Source: a bacterium (GTDB taxonomy: Bacteria; SAR324; XYD2-FULL-50-16). Taken from it: a stretch of DNA of 64,000 bases. The DNA lies in the NCBI GenBank assembly GCA_024275165.1, contig JAJRZQ010000012.1:1-64000 (forward strand). The letters run 5' to 3'. Of the stretch, positions 51,592 through 60,037 are shown piece after piece (the first letter of the stretch is position 1; the number at the start of each line of letters is the position of its first letter). The notes beneath the pieces were generated by a model. It had not been told where the DNA came from. It did no database searches and was given only the letters and a program-made list of their open reading frames with translations. A program made the translations under genes and the position numbers.

Positions 51592-51687
51592 TTGAACTCG
51601 CTGGTTTTGAGCGATACCCCCTGGTTTGAATTTTCCACAACGGAACGAGTGGGCAAGGATTTGCTCCTCCGCTTGAGACGAACCTAA
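51592..51687 (+). pseudogene. ribD: ribD, C-terminal remnant after the internal stop
   Basis: 31 codons in the same frame as the truncated ribD, encoding the last strands of the reductase domain (SDTPWFEFS, VGKDLLLRL). There is no separate start. The true operon spacing to ribE (one base) is only restored if this segment belongs to ribD. Confidence 0.75.
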
Positions 51688-51688
51688 G

Positions 51689-52339
51689 ATGTTTACCGGC
51701 TTAATCGAAGAACTGGGCGAAATTCGCCAAATGAGCCCTCTCGGACCGAACCAGCAACGGCTTACGGTGAGTTGCGTTCATGTGCAAGAGGGGATGCGGA
51801 TCGGGGATAGCCTTGCCATAGATGGGGTTTGCCTGACCGTGGTCGCCTTTGATCCTCAATCTGTGGTTGTGGAAGTTTCTCCCGAGACCTTAGCCCAGAC
51901 CCTGTTTCAGGTCGGGGCCCGGGGGCGGAAAGTGAATTTGGAACGGGCTTTGAGAGTCGGTGATCGCTTGGGCGGGCACCTGGTTCAAGGCCATGTGGAT
52001 GCCATCGCGACTCTGTTGCGGGTTCGGCGAGAGGGGGATTTTTATCGCTTGTCTTTTTCTTTTCCTCCTGAGGTGGCCGCTTATATGGCGCCGAAGGGAA
52101 GCCTGACCCTCAACGGGATTAGCTTGACCTTAGCGAGTTTGCAAGAGCAAACCCTAGAGGTGGCGGTGATTCCGCATACCTATCAACATACCAATTTGCA
52201 GAGCCTGCAAGCGGGCGACCGGGTTCACCTTGAATCCGATATCCTCGCTCGCTATGTCGAGGCCTTGTTGAAAAATCAAAAACAACAAAGCGGGGGCTTG
52301 ACCCTCTCCTTTTTGCGGGAGCACGGTTTTGGCTCTTAG
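51689..52339 (+). CDS. ribE: Riboflavin synthase alpha chain
   Basis: 216 aa with two lumazine-binding domains (MFTGLIEELGEI at the N-terminus, then GDRLGGHLVQGHVDAIATLL and SLTLNGISLTLASL in the second). Converts 6,7-dimethyl-8-ribityllumazine to riboflavin. Directly downstream of ribD; its stop overlaps the start of coaX by about 11 bases. Confidence 0.94.
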   Translation: MFTGLIEELGEIRQMSPLGPNQQRLTVSCVHVQEGMRIGDSLAIDGVCLTVVAFDPQSVVVEVSPETLAQTLFQVGARGRKVNLERALRVGDRLGGHLVQGHVDAIATLLRVRREGDFYRLSFSFPPEVAAYMAPKGSLTLNGISLTLASLQEQTLEVAVIPHTYQHTNLQSLQAGDRVHLESDILARYVEALLKNQKQQSGGLTLSFLREHGFGS

Positions 52340-53093
52340 TCTCTTGTTGCTGGATGTCGGCAATAGCCGGGTGAAGGCGGGGCTGTGGCAAGGGGGAAAC
52401 TGGTTGCGCAAGGCAAGCTGGCCGAGTCAAAAGAACTGGCAGGGAGCCGATTGGGCCAAGGCCTTTCAAGAAGCGGGGTTGGTTGTAAAGAGCCCCTTGA
52501 ATTGCCTGGGGGTAAGCGTGGTGCGGGGGGTGCAAGTTCCGCTTTCTAAAGGGGTGGAGCGGTTTTATGGTATGGCTCCCACTTGGGTGGATGAAACGGA
52601 CCTCACTGCTTTAGGCCTGGTTGTAGAAGCCGAGCAGGTGGGAGGGGATCGCTTGGTTACGGCATTTGGTTGCTGGTTAAGGGAGAAGGCGGATTGGGTG
52701 CTGTTGGACTTCGGTACCGCGACGACCTATGAGGTCATCACTCTGAAAGGACATTTTTTAGGGGGCTTGATTTTGCCGGGGTTGAAATTAGCGATGGAGT
52801 CTTTAGAACAAGCTACAGAGGGCTTGCGGCAGGTTCCTTTGGAGGTTCCTTCCCAGTGGATCGGAAAAAATACCGAGCAAGCGATTCAGTCTGGCATTAT
52901 TCTTGGAAATGCAATGATGGCAGACCGCTTTGCGGAAAAAATTGCCCAGCAAATGGGCCGACCTTTTCGCCTGATCGCCACTGGCGGATTGGGCAGGTTG
53001 GTCGCTCCACAATCCCCAGCGATTGAACGCTGGGAGGAGGATTTAACTCTCAAGGCTTTGGTCGAGATATGGCTGGCCCAACAGGCTAGATAA
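52329..53093 (+). CDS. coaX: Type III pantothenate kinase
   Basis: 254 aa. CoaX signatures: N-terminal phosphate-binding LLLDVGNSRVKAGLWQGG, GGDRLVTAFGCW, DFGTATTYEVI and GGLILPGLKLAMESL, and the later ATGGLG. First step of CoA synthesis. Start TTG 52329 overlaps the ribE stop; a TTG at 52344 is also possible. Linked with ribDE in one vitamin-cofactor operon. Confidence 0.92.
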   Translation: MALSLLLLDVGNSRVKAGLWQGGNWLRKASWPSQKNWQGADWAKAFQEAGLVVKSPLNCLGVSVVRGVQVPLSKGVERFYGMAPTWVDETDLTALGLVVEAEQVGGDRLVTAFGCWLREKADWVLLDFGTATTYEVITLKGHFLGGLILPGLKLAMESLEQATEGLRQVPLEVPSQWIGKNTEQAIQSGIILGNAMMADRFAEKIAQQMGRPFRLIATGGLGRLVAPQSPAIERWEEDLTLKALVEIWLAQQAR

Positions 53094-53107
53094 CCCTAGG
53101 AGGCAAC

Positions 53108-54145
53108 ATGGGTGATGATGATTTTGATTTAGATGATGACCTGGGTCTCGATAGCGGGGACGGGGGGGATGACGGCGATTTCGCCGGTTCGTTGGATAAT
53201 GTCATGGATGACGACGATGCCGGTTTGGGCGGAGGCTCAGGCGGGGAAACGGAATTGGATTCCTTTTTTGAAGATCTCAGCTCCATCGACGATATGGATG
53301 GAGGCGAATCTGAACCGGCAAAACCCGCCCCGGCAGCTGCTCCGGCAGCGGCTCCCGTTGCTCCGGCAGCGGCTCCCGCGGCTCCGGCTGCGTCGGGAGA
53401 AAAAAAAGGGCGCATGAAATGGATGATTTTAGCCCTTTTATTGGGGCTCGGGGGCGGGGGCTATTGGTTTCTCAGTCAACCCCCTCCAGAGCAGGTTCAG
53501 CCCGAGGAGTTGACTTTGGAAACCGTACCCACTCCCGCGGAGGAACCTGTTCCCATGCCCGTTATGGTGGAATCGGCCGCGCCGGTTCCGCCACCGCGTA
53601 GGCCTGTGCAACCGGCACCCCTACCCCCTCCGCCACCTCCCCCAGAGCCGGTGGTGGTTGCGCCGACCCCTCGGTTTTTAATCCAGGTGGGGAGTTGCAG
53701 TTTTGAGAAGTGCAAACGAGATTTCATGGCAAAGCTTAGGGCAAGGGGAATCCCGGTGTATTATCGAAGTACGGGAGAAAAGTACGATTTCATTGAACTG
53801 GTGACCAAACAAGTTTTTGCCCTGCGCGAGGCGCAAGCTTGGGTGAAAAAGGTCAACAACAATAATGAACGGGCCGGTGTTGCGGTCTTGGTACCTCAAT
53901 CCAACGGATACCGGGTCACCTTGGGTACCTTTACGGCCTTGGATACGGCAAAGGATTTAAAGGTGTACTTGGAAGAACTCTTTTTGCAAGAGGGCTTAAA
54001 GCTTAACTTGGAGCATGTCAGAAAGAATTTTGAGACCATCAAAATTTATGCAGGGCCTTATGCCTCTAGGTCAAAGGCCCTCCGCGCCCTGAAAAAGTTT
54101 CGCCGGTCCAGAGAGTTTACCGGGGCTTTTTTAGTGCGCTATTAA
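53108..54145 (+). CDS. Acidic, proline/alanine-rich SPOR-like membrane protein
   Basis: 345 aa with AGGAGG before its start. Layout: a very acidic Asp/Gly-rich N-terminus (residues 1-65), a PA-repeat linker (about 70-97), one membrane helix (MILALLLGLGGGGYWFL), a proline-rich periplasmic linker with eight consecutive prolines, and a C-terminal region with two SPOR-like repeats (RFLIQVGSCSF, then ETIKIYAGPYASRSKAL). SPOR domains bind denuded peptidoglycan at division sites. The acidic cytoplasmic part could reach a cytoplasmic partner. The proline runs are likely EF-P targets. Confidence 0.78.
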   Translation: MGDDDFDLDDDLGLDSGDGGDDGDFAGSLDNVMDDDDAGLGGGSGGETELDSFFEDLSSIDDMDGGESEPAKPAPAAAPAAAPVAPAAAPAAPAASGEKKGRMKWMILALLLGLGGGGYWFLSQPPPEQVQPEELTLETVPTPAEEPVPMPVMVESAAPVPPPRRPVQPAPLPPPPPPPEPVVVAPTPRFLIQVGSCSFEKCKRDFMAKLRARGIPVYYRSTGEKYDFIELVTKQVFALREAQAWVKKVNNNNERAGVAVLVPQSNGYRVTLGTFTALDTAKDLKVYLEELFLQEGLKLNLEHVRKNFETIKIYAGPYASRSKALRALKKFRRSREFTGAFLVRY

Positions 54146-54154
54146 GTCTGGCTT

Positions 54155-55120
54155 ATGCGCCTCTGGCTCGTTGTTTTGATTCTTTTGTCTATTCCGCTGG
54201 CGGCCGCCGCCGCCGGCACTCGCCCCCCCCTATTGCCCGGTTGGAAAAAGCTAACCCTGATTTTGCAAGCCCTTAGCGAAGAGGAGCAAGGCAACCTAGA
54301 GCATGCCGCTCAGTTGTGGCAACGGCTTGAGCCGAGCGCGACCGTGAGGGACCACCGCTTTGCCGTGGCCCTATGGCAGGGGCAAAGTCCCAAGGCGGAA
54401 AGCAAATTCCAACATCAACTGCAAGCGGAATACCTGTTTTGGCAAGGGGATTATGCCGCCTTGGAGCAATTTTTTAATGCGCCCTATCCCGAAGATATCA
54501 ATCTGCGCCTTTTAGAAGCGCGTTTTCACCTTTTGAAGGGGCGATATTTTGAGGCGCGTTGGGTGTTGGAGAGTATCCGCGCGACCACCTTGGAACAGTC
54601 CGAAGGGGCGTATCGACTGGCGATTTGGCTGAATCTTTTAGAAGGTAAAAACAAAGCGGCCCTGGATCGCTGGCAGCGCATGCAAGAGGACTTGCTTTAT
54701 CCGGATCCGGCTATTTTGGATTTATCCACACTATCCTTGCCTTTGCGGGAGTTGGAGAGAGCGGTTTTGCTCAATCCTCAAGATTTGTTTCTTTTAGATA
54801 GCCTGCTTCAGCAATATGTAGAGCAAGATAAGGGCGCGGAGTTGACCGCCTTGTTGCGGCAAAAGGATATAAAAGGGGCAAGCGGTATTAGGCAAGGCCC
54901 CTTGTTTTCGCAAAGGAACCCCTTGCCCTGGCTGGCGGCAGGCGCGGCAGGGCCTAAAGATTTTGAGGTTTGGGCGGAGTATTATCGAAAGCAAAAAAAT
55001 GGAGCGGCCTTAAAACAGGTGGGGCGGCTATACCAAAAGCGGTTTCCCCAGTTGCGCGACGGGGCTTGGTATATTGCCTTAGCCCAAGAGATGTCGCCCT
55101 GGGCAATAGGGACTCAATAG
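54155..55120 (+). CDS. Exported helical-repeat (TPR-like) protein
   Basis: 321 aa with a signal peptide ending LAAAAAG. The mature part is all-helical, with degenerate TPR-like units such as NLEHAAQLWQRLEPS and YFEARWVLESIRATTLEQSEGAYRLAIWL. It follows the SPOR gene by nine bases, so the two may work together in the envelope. No known name. Convergent with a kinase-like gene whose stop overlaps its own. Confidence 0.72.
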   Translation: MRLWLVVLILLSIPLAAAAAGTRPPLLPGWKKLTLILQALSEEEQGNLEHAAQLWQRLEPSATVRDHRFAVALWQGQSPKAESKFQHQLQAEYLFWQGDYAALEQFFNAPYPEDINLRLLEARFHLLKGRYFEARWVLESIRATTLEQSEGAYRLAIWLNLLEGKNKAALDRWQRMQEDLLYPDPAILDLSTLSLPLRELERAVLLNPQDLFLLDSLLQQYVEQDKGAELTALLRQKDIKGASGIRQGPLFSQRNPLPWLAAGAAGPKDFEVWAEYYRKQKNGAALKQVGRLYQKRFPQLRDGAWYIALAQEMSPWAIGTQ

Positions 55121-55560
55121 GTAAAGGGTAAGAGGCAGATAAACCCCTGGATTTGGCCCTGAGTGGCGGAAACCTCCAGACTTCCGCCTAAACTGCGGAG
55201 GTAATTCCGGTTTTGTAAGAGTTCCAGTCCGCCGCATTTTAATTGCTTGGCATTGCTTTGGATGTTTTGCACCCAATTGCCTGTCCAAGGGATAGGGGTA
55301 ACCTGATCGCAGGTAACCGTAATTTCTAAGTCTTTGAGTTCTAATCCGTATTTCCCCTGCCCCTCTTTTAAGGCAACGCGAATTGTCAGCTTTCCCTTGG
55401 GCACCTGTTGGGCCAATTCCTTTAAAAGGCTGGCCAAGAGGCTTTTGAGACTTAAAGGGTAGAGAGGGCCTTCCAGGGGTAGGCTGGCATCCATTTCGAG
55501 TTGGATCGGGTTGGGTAAGGGGTCGGTGGTGCCGTTTCGCAGTTGGAGGAGGAAGTTTTG
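55114..55560 (-). pseudogene. Histidine-kinase-like gene, 3' part in the shifted frame
   Basis: Continues the gene at 55452-56021 in the other frame. It reads FLLQLRNGTTDPLP, then MDASLPLEGPLYPL, and ends with a HATPase-like C-terminus (GLELLQNRNYLRSLGGSLEVSATQ, FICLLPFTY). The shift is at a run of six A on the plus strand (55561-55566), i.e. TTTTTT on the coding strand. One more T would join the frames as LRDFFQNFLLQLRNG. The ATG at 55494 could start it but without a visible ribosome-binding site. Confidence 0.8.
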
Positions 55561-56021
55561 AAAAAATCTCGCAGGGGGAGGGTTTCAGAGGTGGTTTCCA
55601 CCTCTTTGGCCTCTTCGAGGCAGAATTCTTCGACTTCGGTGAAGGACCGCAATACATGGCCTGCCGTGTTCATGCATTCCCTGAGGCTTTCTTGGGTCTC
55701 GACATCTCCGATCTCATCAATCAGGTTCGCTAGATTATCCATCACGCTGTTGACCGGAGATTTTAGGTTTTGCATTACATTGGCGATGACCTGATAATTT
55801 TCCTGGTGATGGGTTTTTTCGGCGATCAAGCGTTCTTGGGAGTTCTGGGCAAATTCCTTAAAAAAACCGAACTCTTTGAGTAAATCCCGGCTTTGGTTTT
55901 GCTCTTCTTCAAGCTGACCCATGCGTTGCTTTAGGCCGGCCAGCTCATCGGCAAGTTCGCTTAGGATTTGGTCGGACTCGGTTAAAATCTGAGGGCGATC
56001 ATTTTTTGTCAAGCTAGGCAA
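55452..56021 (-). CDS. Kinase-like coiled-coil protein, 5' part of a frameshifted gene
   Basis: 189 aa as read, the last 30 off-frame. A coiled coil (about residues 15-70, ELADELAGLKQRMGQLEEEQ) leads into a HisKA-like helical pair: VMQNLKSPVNSVMDNLANLIDEIG. The position where a phospho-His would sit has Gln-Asn-Leu-Lys, so it may never have been an active kinase. With the second part the protein would be about 303 aa. It overlaps no neighbour and is followed upstream by a membrane protein gene three bases away. Confidence 0.75.
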   Translation of the reverse strand: MPSLTKNDRPQILTESDQILSELADELAGLKQRMGQLEEEQNQSRDLLKEFGFFKEFAQNSQERLIAEKTHHQENYQVIANVMQNLKSPVNSVMDNLANLIDEIGDVETQESLRECMNTAGHVLRSFTEVEEFCLEEAKEVETTSETLPLRDFFKTSSSNCETAPPTPYPTRSNSKWMPAYPWKALSTL

Positions 56022-56024
56022 GGC

Positions 56025-56915
56025 TTAATTCTCGGTTGGAGGGTTGGACGGACCCTGTTGCTGTGTTTCATCTTGGGGGGGTGTTTTTTCTAAAATCCCT
56101 AAAAAGGAATAGGCCCAACTTGGATTGAGTTTGGATAACATCGCGAGAAACAAAAAGCTGAGAAAAATAGCCTTGAGCGGGCGCAGCAAGAGGTAAAGAC
56201 CAGCTCTTGTATAGAGGTAAGCGGGTTCCGCGCTGACTTTTTGGATGAGTGTGACCATTTCTTCATTTAAACCCAATACAGGGGTTTGCGCCGCCTCGAT
56301 CCGCTTTAAAAAAGCAAGAACCTCTTCATGACTTAAAACATAATAGATGGAAAAGGCAAAGATTGGGAAGAGCAAAAACAAAGAGATATTGAGATAATTC
56401 CAAAAAATAGGGAAGAAGTTCTGCTTGACCAAGGCGGCGCTCGCTTTAATGTTTTGGCGGAGGTCAATCAGTCGGTCTTCATTGTGTAAAATCAAATAAT
56501 GCCCGGAAAAGAGCAAAAAGAGAAAGGGGGCCACCCCAAGAAAAATCAAACCAGGGGAAAGGGCAAAGAAAAACATCAGCCCAACCAACAAGACCCCGAC
56601 TTGAAATAAAGCCAGCAAGACCCCCGAGGTAAAGAAGCGTTGAAACAGGTTGGCCGTGGCTAAGGGGTAGACCCTTCTTTCCATGAAAATGGTGGGAAAG
56701 GCTAAGAAAATGACCATATCCAACAAGGCGCCGTGGATGATGTCCAAGAGTTCGTGCAGCTCCATTCCCACAAAGAAGCTTAGGACCCAAAAGGGCAGGT
56801 AGGTAATGACCGCCAAAGCGAGAAAGGGAAAGAAAAAGCTCTTGTAGCAAGCAACACTGCTGGCAAGCAAGGAGGGGAACTCAAGGGGAAAGCGTTGGGT
56901 TGTCGTTGGCTGCAT
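56025..56915 (-). CDS. Integral membrane protein, unknown function
   Basis: 296 aa with five or six membrane helices and a Pro/Gln-rich C-terminal tail. The pattern (long helices with LLALFQVGVLLVGLMFFFALSPGLIFLGVAPFLF) resembles the DUF975/YciC-like or glycerophosphodiester-phosphodiesterase membrane domain group, but no motif decides. It is three bases upstream of the frameshifted kinase-like gene, probably one transcript. Not recognised beyond that. Confidence 0.7.
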   Translation of the reverse strand: MQPTTTQRFPLEFPSLLASSVACYKSFFFPFLALAVITYLPFWVLSFFVGMELHELLDIIHGALLDMVIFLAFPTIFMERRVYPLATANLFQRFFTSGVLLALFQVGVLLVGLMFFFALSPGLIFLGVAPFLFLLFSGHYLILHNEDRLIDLRQNIKASAALVKQNFFPIFWNYLNISLFLLFPIFAFSIYYVLSHEEVLAFLKRIEAAQTPVLGLNEEMVTLIQKVSAEPAYLYTRAGLYLLLRPLKAIFLSFLFLAMLSKLNPSWAYSFLGILEKTPPQDETQQQGPSNPPTEN

Positions 56916-56962
56916 TGATTTCTCCGCCCCGCCTTTAACCGCAGGGCCATGATTCTAGATGT

Positions 56963-56990
56963 AAAAAACCTCTGAAATTCAGTGGTTTTT
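56963..56990. repeat. Short hairpin of the AACCTCTGAA repeat family
   Basis: AAAAACC-T-CTGAA pairs with TTCAG-T-GGTTTTT with one bulge per arm. The core AACCTCTGAA is that of the MITE ends at 21600 and the hairpin at 22301. It is in the gap 56916-57161, otherwise AT-rich with no gene. Confidence 0.6.
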
Positions 56991-57161
56991 AGGCGCCCTA
57001 GGCAGGGGTGCCGGGGGCAAAAATTAAAAAAGATTGATTTTAAGGCAGAGTCGAAATATTCTTCCTCTTCTTTGTGGTTTTTAGTTTCAGTTCAATTTTA
57101 GAGTCGAGCTAAGGTTTAAGTACAGGTTTTCAGATTTATTCAACTCGATCAATGGCAGCTC

Positions 57162-57737
57162 GTGAAAATCCTCACCGCCGAATATGTAAAAAGCTTTGTG
57201 AGCTATGAGGGCTATGATTTGCCCCTGCTGCCGCAATTTGCTTTCATTGGCCGTTCCAATGTAGGCAAGTCCAGTTTGATCAACCATTTATTGCTGCGTA
57301 AAAAGCTGGTTAAAACCAGTTCGACCCCGGGCAAAACCCAAGCCTTGAATTTTTTTTTAATCAATCGGTCTTTTTACATCGTCGATTTGCCCGGTTATGG
57401 TTTTGCCAAGGCCCCCCAGGGGGAGAGGGAAAAATGGAAATACATGATCGACTTTTACTTGCGGACCTCCAAAGAATTAAAACTCATCTTTTTGCTGCTC
57501 GATCTGCGTCATGAGCCGAGTAAAGAGGATCAAGCGTTTCATGCCTATCTTTGTGAGCGGAACCTCCCCTTTGTTTTGGTCGCCAATAAGGCGGATAAGT
57601 TGAACAAAAGTCGCCGGCAAAAGCAGGTGGCTCGTTTAAAAAAAGTCCTGGGCGCCCAACAACCGATCTTACTCCATTCCACCTTGGCTAAGTTGGGCCG
57701 AGAGGAGCTTTGGGCTCAGTTCAAGTCCTCTCCTTAG
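57162..57737 (+). CDS. engB: Ribosome-biogenesis GTPase
   Basis: 191 aa, usual EngB/YsxC size. G1 GRSNVGKSSLINHLL, G2 TPGKTQALNFF, G3 DLPGYGFAK and G4 VANKADKLNKS are all in order. Needed for 50S assembly. Starts with GTG 57162; no strong ribosome-binding site. Overlaps the end of the PBP1A gene by four bases, convergently. Confidence 0.94.
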   Translation: MKILTAEYVKSFVSYEGYDLPLLPQFAFIGRSNVGKSSLINHLLLRKKLVKTSSTPGKTQALNFFLINRSFYIVDLPGYGFAKAPQGEREKWKYMIDFYLRTSKELKLIFLLLDLRHEPSKEDQAFHAYLCERNLPFVLVANKADKLNKSRRQKQVARLKKVLGAQQPILLHSTLAKLGREELWAQFKSSP

Positions 57738-59986
57738 GGTTGATATCGCTCTCCCTCAAAGTTGGGCACCAATTCGGGGAGGTCTGGGTTCTCTACGGTT
57801 GCCGGGGCCTGGCCCGGGGCGACTAAGGCGGAGTCTGGGTTGTTTGTTGTCGAGGGTTCTTCGCTGATCTCTGCTTGCGGCTCTAAGCTGTCGGGGCCGT
57901 GGAAGTCGCAATATTCAACGGGCTGAGTGCCATTGTAATAGCGTTGTTTGGCGATTCGCTCTGGTGGGCAGTAGTCCCCGGCAAGTTTTTTGGAATCCAT
58001 GCAGATGTAGACTTCTTCAACGCTTTGGTCATGTAGGTCGCAATATTCTTGGGGCGCCGAGGAAGGGCGCAAGGGGAACCAACCACTCTCGTCACACCAG
58101 GAGTTGGCCAGCTTGCCGGAAGCTTCGCAGATTTGAAACTCTTGAAACTCCGTATTGAGGGGGAAGGTTTTTTGTTGATTGCGCTCGATGGAAGTCATAT
58201 AGGCTTTCCAGAGCCGCGCGGGAGTCTTCCCCCCGAACTCGTGCTCCATGGGTTGATTGTCGTCATTGCCGATCCAAAAACCGGTGACTAAATCGGGAGT
58301 GAAACCGATGAACCAAGCGTCTCGATGCTCGTCCGTGGTGCCGGTTTTCCCCCCCATGGGCTGGCCTATTTTAGCGGCGCGGCCCGTGCCCTCTTCCACT
58401 ACTTTTTGCAGCAAGGCATTCATTTGAAAGGCCTGGGCGGCGCTAATCGCCGTTTTTGGCTTTTGAGGCTGATACTCTTCATAAACACGCCCCTTGGAAT
58501 CGGTTACCTTTAAGATAAAAACCGGTTCGTTGATTTGCCCGTTATTGGCAAAGGCCGTGTAGGCCTTGACGAGATTCAAAAGAGTTACCTCGCCGCAACC
58601 CAAGGCCAGGCAAAGACCTCGGTCTTGGGGGAGGCGCAAGCCAAAGCGTTCGGCGGTGCGCACAAACGCGGATACCCCAATCCGGTTGAGGATCTTAACA
58701 CTCACAACATTGTTGGAGATCTTTAAGGCATGGGCCACGGTCATGGGGCCCTGGAACTCGTGATTGTAGTTTTGCGGTTCGTAGTATTGGTGTTCTTCGG
58801 TTAAGGAAAGAGGGTACTGGGTCGGCTCGTCCACAAAGACATCGGTGATTTTGACCCCCCGGGCCAAAGCCGCCGAGTACAAAATGGGTTTGATCGCGCT
58901 GCCCGGTTGCCGTTTTGCTTGGGTTACCCGGTTGAACTCGCTCAGCTCAAAATCCGCTCCCCCGACCAAGGCGTAGACTAATCCGGTTGCCGGGTCGAGG
59001 CTGACGGCCCCGATTTGCGCAAAGCTTTTTGGTTTGGCTAAGCGGGTGGCAATGGCTTTTTCCATGGCCTGCTGGAAATTGCGATTTAAGGTGGTATAGA
59101 CCTTCAACCCGCCCCCGAAGATTTGGTCGGAGGAATAGCGGGATTTGAGGATGCTCAAGACATGGTTGGTGTAATAGGGGGCTTGGCGCAAGTCCGATTG
59201 CTTTTTTTTGCGGATTAAAATTCGCTCGTTGATCGCTTGAATGTATTGCTCTTGGGTGACCCAATCGAGCTGTCGCAGACGGCGCAAAACCAAGAGTTGC
59301 CGAGTCCTTGCCCCTTTTAGGTTTGAAAAGGGGGAATAGCCTTCGGGCTTTTTGATCAAACCCGCGATCAAGGCGGATTCGGCTAGAGTGAGTTGCTGGG
59401 CGGATTTATGAAAGTAATTGAGGGCCGCGTTTTCCACCCCGTAGTTTCGGTGGCCCAAGTAAACCTTGTTTAAGTAAAACTCTAAAATTTCTTCTTTGGA
59501 AAATTGTAATTCTAGGCTAACGGCATAAAAGAGTTCTTTGAGTTTGCGGCTGAAGGTTCGTTCCGGGCTTAAGAGGCTCAGTTTGACGAGTTGTTGGGTA
59601 ATGGTGCTGGCCCCATGCATGACGCTGTTGGGTTGAAACAGCCTCAGGCCGGCCCCGACTAAACGAATCGGGTCAAAGCCTAGATGCCGAAAAAAACGGG
59701 TGTCTTCAATCGCCACCACCGCCATTTGCAGGTTGCGGCTGATTTTTTTTAGGGGGGTATATTTTCGGTCTTCAATCCCTTTAATGATATGAAAGGGTTG
59801 GCGGTCGATATCGTAAAAAATGGTGTTGTTGGACTGCTGAGATTGGATCTTGCGGAAGGTCTCTGCCACCGAGTAGGAATACCACCAAAAGCCCAGTAAA
59901 AAGGCAAAGAAAGCGATGGCAAAACTTAAGCTCAGTAAAAATCGGGAGTCGGAAGACAATGGTAAAGGCTCCTTGCTGGGGGGCAT
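57734..59986 (-). CDS. Penicillin-binding protein 1A
   Basis: 750 aa bifunctional class A PBP. One N-terminal membrane helix (FLLSLSFAIAFFAFLLGFWW), transglycosylase domain with EDTRFFRHLGFD and HGASTITQQLVK, transpeptidase with nucleophile in GSAIKP (SxxK), SNN (KISNNVVS) and KTGTTDEHRD. The C-terminus has extra Cys-containing repeats (CDESGWFPL, YCDLHDQSVEEVYIC, YCPPERI). It builds and cross-links peptidoglycan. Confidence 0.93.
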   Translation of the reverse strand: MPPSKEPLPLSSDSRFLLSLSFAIAFFAFLLGFWWYSYSVAETFRKIQSQQSNNTIFYDIDRQPFHIIKGIEDRKYTPLKKISRNLQMAVVAIEDTRFFRHLGFDPIRLVGAGLRLFQPNSVMHGASTITQQLVKLSLLSPERTFSRKLKELFYAVSLELQFSKEEILEFYLNKVYLGHRNYGVENAALNYFHKSAQQLTLAESALIAGLIKKPEGYSPFSNLKGARTRQLLVLRRLRQLDWVTQEQYIQAINERILIRKKKQSDLRQAPYYTNHVLSILKSRYSSDQIFGGGLKVYTTLNRNFQQAMEKAIATRLAKPKSFAQIGAVSLDPATGLVYALVGGADFELSEFNRVTQAKRQPGSAIKPILYSAALARGVKITDVFVDEPTQYPLSLTEEHQYYEPQNYNHEFQGPMTVAHALKISNNVVSVKILNRIGVSAFVRTAERFGLRLPQDRGLCLALGCGEVTLLNLVKAYTAFANNGQINEPVFILKVTDSKGRVYEEYQPQKPKTAISAAQAFQMNALLQKVVEEGTGRAAKIGQPMGGKTGTTDEHRDAWFIGFTPDLVTGFWIGNDDNQPMEHEFGGKTPARLWKAYMTSIERNQQKTFPLNTEFQEFQICEASGKLANSWCDESGWFPLRPSSAPQEYCDLHDQSVEEVYICMDSKKLAGDYCPPERIAKQRYYNGTQPVEYCDFHGPDSLEPQAEISEEPSTTNNPDSALVAPGQAPATVENPDLPELVPNFEGERYQP

Positions 59987-59997
59987 GGGCTATCTAT

Positions 59998-60027
59998 AAA
60001 AAAAGGGGGCATGAAGGCCCCCCTTTT
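59998..60027 (-). terminator. Intrinsic terminator of the korAB operon
   Basis: AAAAGGGGG (60001-60009) pairs with CCCCCTTTT (60019-60027), loop of nine. On the minus strand the stem is followed by seven T. It lies ten bases after the korB stop and before PBP1A, so it ends the kor transcript. Confidence 0.8.
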
Positions 60028-60037
60028 ATCTTTGGAA

